This document shows positions 1 to 5,649 of a stretch of DNA of 10,034 bases, piece after piece (position 1 is the stretch's first letter; every line of letters begins with the position of its first letter). A program made the translations under genes and the position numbers. The notes under the pieces were generated by a model. That model did not search any database, was not told the DNA's origin, and saw only the letters and a list, made by a program, of their open reading frames with translations. The stretch is from positions 1 to 10,034 of the forward strand of contig JARJMV020000069.1 of the NCBI GenBank assembly GCA_029335935.2. The letters run 5' to 3'. The stretch is from a bacterium. Lineage in GTDB: Bacteria; Armatimonadota; Fimbriimonadia; Fimbriimonadales; GBS-DC.

Positions 1-207
1 AGTGGGGGAAAGTCGGCGATCGACGCATTTTGGGTTTTTGGCATACAGGATGTGGTGTGAGTAGAGTGGTTAGCAACTCAACTGGTGGTATCTTGTCGTT
101 CCGAGTGTCGTCGAACGACTGGTTAGTTAAAAAATTGGGCAACTGTAGCGTTGTTTGGCGTGTCTCAAGGGGGCGTTTGAAAGGTTTTTTAGCGGTTGGT
201 GGGGATT
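1..207. other. Left-edge stretch without a convincing gene
   Basis: This stretch lies downstream of the rimO stop codon. It is visibly richer in G and T on the plus strand, and lower in GC, than the coding regions. It holds a perfect 7-bp inverted repeat, GTCGTTC at 95-101 and GAACGAC at 113-119, with an 11-base loop and no T-run on either side, so it is not a standard intrinsic terminator. A run of six A (129-134) reads as six T in the direction of rimO, but only a 4-bp stem precedes it. A short plus-strand open frame starting with TTG at 30 runs into rimO antisense and resembles no known family. No tRNA or other RNA fold was recognised. Confidence 0.5.
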
Positions 208-1548
208 TTAGGCGTCGTTGGGCAGGGCTTCGCCCCACACATCGTACACATCGGCTTGGGTAATCCGCACATTCACAAACGCGCCGGGCGGCACGGTGCA
301 GTTCTTGACATACACTAAGCCGTCCACATCGGGCGCGTCGCGATGCGAGCGTCCGATGGCGTACTTGCCGTTCGCGCTGTGGTTTTCGATGAGCACGCGC
401 AGGGTTGTGTGCAGCAGTTGCTGGTTGCGTTGCCTCGAGATGGGCTGTTGGAATCGCATTAGGCGGTCGTAGCGTTCGCGTTTGATGCGGAAGGGTACTT
501 GGTCGGGCATGGCGGCGGCGGGTGTGCCCTGCTCGCGCGAGTAGACAAAGGCGCCCACGCGATCCAGCTGCGCCGCTGCGATGAACTCGAGCAGGTTCTC
601 GAACTCCGTCTCGCCCTCGCCGGGGAATCCGACGATGAAGGTGGTGCGTATCGCGATATGGGGCATTGCTGCGCGCAGTTTCTCGAGCATCTTCAAGTAC
701 CGCTCGGCGTTGCCGGGGCGGCGCATAGCGCGCAGGATTTTCGCGTCGGCGTGCTGCAACGGCACATCGAGGTAGTGCGCCACTTTGGGCAGCGACGCCA
801 TCGCCTCGATGAGCTCGTCGGTGACTCGCGAGGGATAGGCGTAGTGGATGCGTATCCACTCGACGCCCTCGATGGCGTTGAGTTCGCGCAGCAGCGTGGG
901 CAACATAAACTTGCGGTACAGGTCGTAGCCGTACTGTGTGGTATCTTGTGCAATCAGGTTCAGCTCTTTTGCGCCGTTTTGGGCGAGCCAGCGCGCCTCT
1001 TCGAGCACGCGCTCTATCGGTTTGCTCACATGCTTGCCGCGAAACGAGGGGATTGTGCAGAAAGTGCATTGATGGTCGCATCCTTCGGAGACTTTGAGGT
1101 AGGCGGTCCACGGGGCGCGGCTGCGCAGGCGCGTGGGCACATCTGCCCAGCGGTGATGCGGCGGCTGAATTGCGCGGATTGGCTGACGCGCGGCGCGTGT
1201 GGCGTTCACAATCGCGTCAAATTGCGCCATCTGCCCCACGCCCACCCAAGCGTCCACTTCGGGCAGCGCCTGCTGGAGCGTCTCGCCGAGCCGTTGCACC
1301 ATACAGCCTGCGACGATGACGCGCTGCGTCTTGCCCTGTTTTTTGAGTTGGAGCGCCTCGCGGATGGTCTGCAACCCTTCGCGCTGCGCCGATTTTAGGA
1401 ATCCGCAGGTGTTGATGATAATCACATCGGGCGCGTCGGTGTGCGGGTCGAGTCGATAGCCCGCGCGTTGCAGCACGCCCGCGATCTCTTCGGAGTCGAC
1501 CTCGTTTTTGGCGCAGCCCAGCGTAATGAGGCGTACCGTGTTGGACAT
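208..1548 (-). CDS. rimO: Ribosomal protein S12 methylthiotransferase RimO
   Basis: RimO is a radical-SAM enzyme that adds a methylthio group to the beta-carbon of a conserved aspartate in ribosomal protein S12 (Asp89 in E. coli). It uses two [4Fe-4S] clusters and acts in the cytoplasm. The 446-residue protein has the full family architecture. The N-terminal MTTase domain has cysteines 12 (LGCAKN), 48 (NTCGF) and 82 (AGCMVQ) for the auxiliary cluster. The radical-SAM CxxxCxxC follows at 157/161/164, in the RimO-like context GCDHQCTFCTIPSFRG. A C-terminal TRAM domain spans about 380-440. The CTIPSFRG context and the LGCAKN start favour RimO over the tRNA enzyme MiaB. The ATG at 1548 gives a normal length. 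A TGAGG overlapping the stop codon of the upstream aldehyde dehydrogenase lies about 13 bases before it, a slightly long spacing that suggests translational coupling. No key residue is missing. Confidence 0.96.
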   Translation of the reverse strand: MSNTVRLITLGCAKNEVDSEEIAGVLQRAGYRLDPHTDAPDVIIINTCGFLKSAQREGLQTIREALQLKKQGKTQRVIVAGCMVQRLGETLQQALPEVDAWVGVGQMAQFDAIVNATRAARQPIRAIQPPHHRWADVPTRLRSRAPWTAYLKVSEGCDHQCTFCTIPSFRGKHVSKPIERVLEEARWLAQNGAKELNLIAQDTTQYGYDLYRKFMLPTLLRELNAIEGVEWIRIHYAYPSRVTDELIEAMASLPKVAHYLDVPLQHADAKILRAMRRPGNAERYLKMLEKLRAAMPHIAIRTTFIVGFPGEGETEFENLLEFIAAAQLDRVGAFVYSREQGTPAAAMPDQVPFRIKRERYDRLMRFQQPISRQRNQQLLHTTLRVLIENHSANGKYAIGRSHRDAPDVDGLVYVKNCTVPPGAFVNVRITQADVYDVWGEALPNDA

Positions 1549-1564
1549 TGTGTGAGAGTATACC

Positions 1565-3160
1565 TCAGCGCAGGTAGCGAATTAGCCCGCCGCTCATCTT
1601 GGTGGGGGTAAAGTGGCGTGTGAGGTAGCGCAGTTCGGGCAGCAGGCGGCGCAGGGTCGTACCGCCCATTCTGAGGCTTGGCGTCGCCAAGAACTCCATC
1701 AGCCAGTCGGTGATGCGATGCACGCGCTCGCTGTAGGGATACCACCACAGCTCGGGTTTGCCCGTGTAGACCTCGCTGACATACTGGGGTTGCACGAGTT
1801 CGTACAAGCCGAACTCCCCGTGCGTGCGTCCGACGCCGGAGTCTTTGAACCCGCCCCACACGCCATAGCTGTCGCCATACGCCACGATGTGTGAGTTGAC
1901 GCTCACCGAGCCGCACTCCAGTTGGGGGGCGAGCTGGAGTGCTTTGCGTCGGTCGCGCGTCCAGATCGAGGCGGTCAGTCCGAACGCGCTCGCGTTGGCT
2001 TTGCGCACCGCCTCCTCCGCGCTCTCGACCGATTGAACCATCACCAGCGGTCCGAAGGTCTCTTCTTGCATGCCGAGCATATCGTCGGTCGCGTCGGCGA
2101 CAAGGGTCGGTTCGTGATACAGTTCGCCCAGGTCGGCGCGGACGCGCCCGCCGACAAGCACGCGCCCGCCTTTGGCGCAGGCGTCTTGGATGTGGCGTTG
2201 CACGCGCTCACACTGGAACGGGGCGATGAGGGGTCCCATATCGACGGTGCGGCTCATGGGGTGTCCCATGCGGATTTGGGCGAGTTGCTCGCGTAGGGCG
2301 TTCAGGAACGGCTCGTAGAGTGGCTGCTCCACATAGACGCGCTCGATGGACGCGCAGGTCTGTCCAGCGTTCACCATCGCCGCCCACGCGATGCCCTGCG
2401 CCGTGTGTTGCAGGTCGGCGTCCGAGAGCACAATCGCGGGGTCTTTACCGCCGAGTTCCAAGATGACCTTCTTATGGGTGCGCGCGGCTTGTTCGGCGAC
2501 AGTTCTGCCGACGGGCACGCTGCCGGTGAAGATGACGCCGCGCACGGTGGGGTGGTCGAGCATCGCCGCCCCTTGAGGCGCGCCGCCTTGCACCACCTGC
2601 ACCAACTCCTCTGGGAAGCCCGCGCGCTGGAACAGCTCCACAATCTTCGCGCCTGTCAGGGGGGTAAGCGGTGAGGGTTTCAGCACCGCGGCGTTGCCCG
2701 ACAGCGTCAGCGCCATCAGCTGCGTCATGGGGATCGTGAAGGGGTAGTTCCACGGGGCGATAACGGCCCACACGCCGTAGGGATGGAAGTAGTAGGTGCT
2801 GCGCCGGTCGCTGAAGAAGGGGTTTTTGGAACGGACGCGCCGCGGCTGCAACAGGCGCACGCCCTCGTGCATCAGGAACGCGCTGACATCGAGGGGCGGG
2901 AACAGCTCCACAATCATCGCCTCGATGTAGGGCTTGCCCTGCTCGCGCGCGATGAGTTCGGCAATCGCGTGTCGCTCCTGCAGTATCAGCCGTTTCAGAC
3001 GGCGCAGCGGCTCCACACGCCGATGCAGGGGAACCTCGCGCCACGCCAAGTACGCCCGATGCGCCCGCTCTATCATCGGCGCAATCGCTTCAGGCGGCGT
3101 CGTCGAGACCTCGCCCACCACCACACCGTCCGCCGGACTCCTAACGATTATCCGTTCCAT
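1565..3160 (-). CDS. NAD(P)-dependent aldehyde dehydrogenase family protein
   Basis: This enzyme is predicted to oxidise an aldehyde to a carboxylic acid with NAD(P)+ in the cytoplasm; the substrate cannot be told from sequence. All catalytic landmarks of the superfamily are present in 531 residues: Asn138 (PWNYP), Lys161 (KPSPLTP), the glycine loop FTGSVPVG (211-218), the general base Glu235 (LELGGKD), the nucleophile Cys269 (GQTCAS) and EETFGP (366-371). The position after Lys161 that often holds a ribose-binding Glu (KPSExTP) is Pro164, which leaves room for NADP+ use (inference). After the conserved block ending near GLYELVQPQ (451-459) there is a basic tail of about 70 residues containing WWYPYSERVHR, longer than the usual terminus of roughly 480-500-residue relatives. 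The gene lies 16 bases upstream of rimO and probably shares its transcript. The ATG at 3160 has no strong Shine-Dalgarno, so the exact start is less certain. Confidence 0.92.
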   Translation of the reverse strand: MERIIVRSPADGVVVGEVSTTPPEAIAPMIERAHRAYLAWREVPLHRRVEPLRRLKRLILQERHAIAELIAREQGKPYIEAMIVELFPPLDVSAFLMHEGVRLLQPRRVRSKNPFFSDRRSTYYFHPYGVWAVIAPWNYPFTIPMTQLMALTLSGNAAVLKPSPLTPLTGAKIVELFQRAGFPEELVQVVQGGAPQGAAMLDHPTVRGVIFTGSVPVGRTVAEQAARTHKKVILELGGKDPAIVLSDADLQHTAQGIAWAAMVNAGQTCASIERVYVEQPLYEPFLNALREQLAQIRMGHPMSRTVDMGPLIAPFQCERVQRHIQDACAKGGRVLVGGRVRADLGELYHEPTLVADATDDMLGMQEETFGPLVMVQSVESAEEAVRKANASAFGLTASIWTRDRRKALQLAPQLECGSVSVNSHIVAYGDSYGVWGGFKDSGVGRTHGEFGLYELVQPQYVSEVYTGKPELWWYPYSERVHRITDWLMEFLATPSLRMGGTTLRRLLPELRYLTRHFTPTKMSGGLIRYLR

Positions 3161-3170
3161 ACACTCTGAG

Positions 3171-3188
3171 TTCGAACAGCAGTTCGAA
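3171..3188. promoter_or_regulatory. Perfect palindrome resembling a Gram-positive LexA box
   Basis: TTCGAACAGCAGTTCGAA has two perfect 7-bp arms around a 4-base centre. Its core at 3173-3186, CGAAC-AGCA-GTTCG, has the arms and N4 spacing of the Bacillus-type LexA (DinR) box CGAAC-N4-GTTCG, although the centre deviates from the preferred bases. It sits 12 bases upstream of the ATG of the aldehyde dehydrogenase. It could be an operator for a LexA-like or other dimeric repressor, or a hairpin in the mRNA leader that affects ribosome access. Function is inferred from the pattern only. Confidence 0.35.
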
Positions 3189-3190
3189 GA

Positions 3191-3204
3191 TTCCTGCTGA
3201 GGAA
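3191..3204. repeat. Short perfect inverted repeat in divergent intergenic region
   Basis: TTCCT-GCTG-AGGAA is a perfect 5-bp inverted repeat with a 4-base loop. It starts two bases after the LexA-box-like palindrome. It is weak on its own but is the middle one of three inverted repeats with the same loop size between the aldehyde dehydrogenase and chemoreceptor genes. Confidence 0.35.
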
Positions 3205-3216
3205 CCAGCGCGTCGC

Positions 3217-3234
3217 ATCGGCGCCCACGCCGAT
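3217..3234. repeat. Perfect 7-bp inverted repeat, 4-base loop
   Basis: ATCGGCG-CCCA-CGCCGAT has two perfect 7-bp arms and a 4-base centre, the same geometry (7-4-7) as the palindrome at 3171-3188 but a different sequence; the two centres are 46 bases apart. It lies about 20 bases upstream of the sigma-28-like promoter of the chemoreceptor and in the likely leader region of the divergent aldehyde dehydrogenase. It could be an operator or a leader hairpin. No T-run follows on either strand, so a terminator is unlikely. Confidence 0.4.
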
Positions 3235-3254
3235 AAACACCTCAAAGCATCCTC

Positions 3255-3280
3255 TAAATTTTCCCGCTATCAGCCCATAA
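3255..3280 (+). promoter_or_regulatory. Sigma-28 (FliA/SigD)-type promoter of the chemoreceptor gene
   Basis: TAAATTTT at 3255-3262 matches the -35 consensus TAAAGTTT of flagellar sigma-28 in 7 of 8 positions. GCCCATAA at 3273-3280 matches the -10 consensus GCCGATAA in 7 of 8. The spacer is 10 bases against the enterobacterial 11, still within the range tolerated by SigD-type factors. Transcription would start around 3287, leaving a leader of about 25 bases that contains the ribosome binding site. Chemoreceptor genes are classic members of this regulon, so position and target agree. Confidence 0.6.
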
Positions 3281-3295
3281 TATCGCTAGTCTTGT

Positions 3296-3301
3296 AAAGG
3301 A
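3296..3301 (+). promoter_or_regulatory. Ribosome binding site of the chemoreceptor gene
   Basis: AAAGGA lies 10 bases before the ATG at 3312 and supports this start over the later in-frame ATG codons for Met8 and Met11. A second purine-rich block, GGTGAG at 3303-3308, is too close to the start for ideal pairing. Confidence 0.55.
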
Positions 3302-3311
3302 CGGTGAGCCT

Positions 3312-5606
3312 ATGCAGAACTGGTTGGCACAGATGAGCTGGATGAAGAAGCTGATACTCATAGCGAGCCTATCGGTCGTTGGAGTATTGGCGATGAGCTT
3401 GCTCTTAATAAACACGATTGCGACTGTACGGATACATAGTCCGCTGTATCAGGAGATCCAAACGGCGAACGATTTGCGTGCGGACATTTTACCGTCGCCG
3501 CGCTATCTGGTGGAGGCGATGCTGTATGTCGATAAAGCCTATATTGCAGGGTTGGAAAATAACCCCGAAGCTGCCCGCGAAGCGATCAGTGGGTACACGC
3601 GTGCTAAAGGCGATTACTGGCGACGCTACAAGGAGTGGCAGCAGGCGCTGAAAGACCCTGCGCTGCAACAGGCGTTGCTGGTCGATGCGCACCAGCCTGC
3701 CCAGCAGTTCTTCAATTGGGTCGATCGGGAATTCAAGCCTGCCCTCGCACGCGGCGATCAACCATCGCTTGCCCGAGTTTACCCAAAGATTGAGGAGGCG
3801 TTCTCCCAGTATCGCGCCGCGCTGGTGAAGGTGGGGGAACTTTCGGAGCAGTGGGCGCAACGCAAGCAGCAGGAGGCGCAAGCGATTATGCAAAGTCGGA
3901 TGCGCCTTCTGTGGGGCTTCTTGAGTGCGCTGATGGGCGTCATGGTTATCGGTACGATTATCCTGCGTCGTTCTGCAGCGCGCGTCTCGGACACCATCCA
4001 TCAACTGCGCATGGCTATCAACCATCTCCAACAGGGCGACTTGATGTATCGCGTCCCCGTGTCGGGCAACGATGAGTTCACCATGCTCTTGCGCGACTAT
4101 AATGACTCTGTCGATAAAATGGTGCATGCGGTTGGCGAAACGCTTCAGGCGGCGAAGAGGGTTATGAACGGCGTGCAGGATGTTGCGCAGGGGTTGAACG
4201 CTGTGGCGCAGGGCGCGAACGAGGTCGGTTTGACCGTTCAAGACTCGGCGCAGGGCGCGAGCCACTTGGCGCACGAGATTCAGCGCATCACCGAGAGCGT
4301 GCAGCAAGTGCAGTTAGCAGCGAACGAGGTCGCTCAGGGTGCTGAACACGCCGCGCAGTCCGCCAGCGCGGGCGTGGAGCGGGTGAACCTCATCACGCAT
4401 CGCATCCAGGACGCTTTCGCGGATTTGCAGAAGGCGCAAGAAGCGTCCGAGCATGTCAGCCAGATTACTCATCAGGGGCGCGATGCCATTCAACGCTCCG
4501 ATCAGGTAATGCGCGAGATCGAAGCGCAAACGCGACGCACTGCAGAGGAAATTCAACAGCTCGCCGAGAGGTCTGCTGCGGTTTCGAAGATTGTGAACAA
4601 GATAGAAGATATCGCGCGGCAGATTAACCTGCTCTCGCTGAACGCGGCGATCGAGGCGGCGCGCGCGGGCGAGGCAGGGCGCGGCTTCGCTGTTGTCGCC
4701 GACGAGGTGCGCCGACTTGCGGAACGCTCGGCCCACTCCAGCCAAGAAATCCAACAAATCTTAGAGCAAGTCGTGGAGAAGACGCAGGAAACGGTCGCCG
4801 CGATGGAAGACAACCTGAAAGTTGTGCAGGAGGGTAGCGTGGTCTCGCAACAGGTCGCCGCGGGGCTCCAATCGATTCTGCAAGCTGTGGACGCTATCGC
4901 CGAGCAGGTGCGCCACTCCACCCAACTGATGCAGGAGGTGCAGCTCTCGTCGGAAGCCACGCTGGGCGAAATCGAGCAGATTGCAGCGATCGCTGAGCAA
5001 TCGAGTGCTGCCAGCGAGCAGATGCTCGCCAGCGCAGAGACCACCGCCCAAGCCCTGCAGCAGATGGCAGCTATCTCCGAACAAGCCGCCGCCAACGCCG
5101 AGCAGAGCAGCCAAATCGTGCAAAATCAGGTGGATGCCCTGCAGAAACTGAGACAGGCCACCTTGGAAGCGTCCGCAACGGTTGAGACCCTGATGTTCTC
5201 CATCGGGCGGTTCCGCATCGCCGATGAAGAGTCGTTCGAGGAGAAGATACAGTCCTTCAAGCGTGCCCACCTGAAATGGGTTGAGCGCGTCTATCGGATG
5301 GTGCATCACGGCGAAATGATCCCGCCCGACCAGTTGGTCTCGCATAAGAGGTGCGCGCTGGGCACTTGGTACTACACGATTGGGCAGCAACAGTTCGGGC
5401 ACTTGCCGGAGTTCCAGGCGATTGAGCCGCCCCACGAACGCCTGCACCAACTCGCCGCGCAAGCGGTGGAGGCGATGGAGAGGAACGACAAAGCCCGCGC
5501 GGAGCAGTGCCTCCACGAAATCCGCCAAGTGAGCCAAGAGATTGTAGGTTGGCTGGACAAGCTCTACCTGCGTGTGACTGTGAGCGACCGTCCACACGCG
5601 GCGTGA
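3312..5606 (+). CDS. Methyl-accepting chemotaxis protein with C-terminal CZB zinc-binding domain
   Basis: This is an inner-membrane chemoreceptor that would control a CheA/CheW complex. It has 764 residues: a cytoplasmic start, TM1 at about 12-34, a helical periplasmic four-helix-bundle-like sensor at 35-197 containing [15 protein letters not shown]2 at about 198-218, HAMP at about 219-272, and then a long Gln/Ala-rich coiled coil. The conserved signalling hairpin tip is around 430-470 ([35 protein letters not shown]). After the coiled coil ends near 635, a CZB (chemoreceptor zinc-binding) domain at about 645-755 shows His653, Cys681 in CALGTWYY, His708 and His712. The C-27-H-4-H spacing equals that of the zinc ligands Cys52/His79/His83 of E. 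coli DgcZ. CZB domains bind zinc tightly and are linked to zinc or hypochlorite sensing, so this receptor probably has a second, cytoplasmic input. It is a lone receptor gene; no other che or flagellar gene is in the window. Confidence 0.95.
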   Translation: MQNWLAQMSWMKKLILIASLSVVGVLAMSLLLINTIATVRIHSPLYQEIQTANDLRADILPSPRYLVEAMLYVDKAYIAGLENNPEAAREAISGYTRAKGDYWRRYKEWQQALKDPALQQALLVDAHQPAQQFFNWVDREFKPALARGDQPSLARVYPKIEEAFSQYRAALVKVGELSEQWAQRKQQEAQAIMQSRMRLLWGFLSALMGVMVIGTIILRRSAARVSDTIHQLRMAINHLQQGDLMYRVPVSGNDEFTMLLRDYNDSVDKMVHAVGETLQAAKRVMNGVQDVAQGLNAVAQGANEVGLTVQDSAQGASHLAHEIQRITESVQQVQLAANEVAQGAEHAAQSASAGVERVNLITHRIQDAFADLQKAQEASEHVSQITHQGRDAIQRSDQVMREIEAQTRRTAEEIQQLAERSAAVSKIVNKIEDIARQINLLSLNAAIEAARAGEAGRGFAVVADEVRRLAERSAHSSQEIQQILEQVVEKTQETVAAMEDNLKVVQEGSVVSQQVAAGLQSILQAVDAIAEQVRHSTQLMQEVQLSSEATLGEIEQIAAIAEQSSAASEQMLASAETTAQALQQMAAISEQAAANAEQSSQIVQNQVDALQKLRQATLEASATVETLMFSIGRFRIADEESFEEKIQSFKRAHLKWVERVYRMVHHGEMIPPDQLVSHKRCALGTWYYTIGQQQFGHLPEFQAIEPPHERLHQLAAQAVEAMERNDKARAEQCLHEIRQVSQEIVGWLDKLYLRVTVSDRPHAA

Positions 5607-5614
5607 GGTTCGTT

Positions 5615-5649
5615 GTGGGGCGACGGTTCTCGACGCGCCGTCGCCCTAC
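5615..5649. repeat. Long GC-rich palindrome between convergent genes (REP-like)
   Basis: GTGGGGCGACGG at 5615-5626 pairs with CCGTCGCCCTAC at 5638-5649 over 12 positions, with one G-T wobble (5617/5647), around an 11-base loop. It starts nine bases after the chemoreceptor stop, and its right arm overlaps the TAG stop of the convergent minus-strand gene (5646-5648). No T-run follows on either strand, so it is not a textbook terminator. A stem this strong could still act as a bidirectional transcription barrier or protect 3' ends, and it looks like the short GC-rich palindromes found dispersed in some genomes. Only one copy is in this window. Confidence 0.6.

Noticed and set aside
129..153. Possible intrinsic terminator of rimO: six T on the minus strand after a stem
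   Set aside because: The only stem before the T-run is 4 bp (CAAC/GTTG) with a 6-base loop, too weak to support a terminator call.
230..242. GGGC-TTC-GCCC hairpin near the end of rimO
   Set aside because: It is inside the coding sequence with a very short stem and no T-run; it is probably incidental to Gly/Ala-rich codons.
30..263. 77-codon plus-strand frame starting with TTG at the left edge
   Set aside because: It has a rare start codon and no ribosome binding site, it overlaps the end of rimO on the other strand, and its translation looks like nothing known.
499..1398. 299-codon plus-strand open frame antisense to rimO
   Set aside because: It lies fully inside a well-supported rimO with all its motifs. 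The translation resembles no family, and long antisense frames are common in GC-rich codon-biased genes.
3278..3306. Sigma-70-like boxes (TTTACA and TATTAT) on the minus strand for the aldehyde dehydrogenase
   Set aside because: The two boxes are only about 11 bases apart, too close for a working promoter.
4761..5597. 278-codon minus-strand open frame across the chemoreceptor
   Set aside because: Its Leu/His/Arg-rich translation mirrors the Gln/Ala-rich coiled coil on the other strand. The chemoreceptor is unambiguous.
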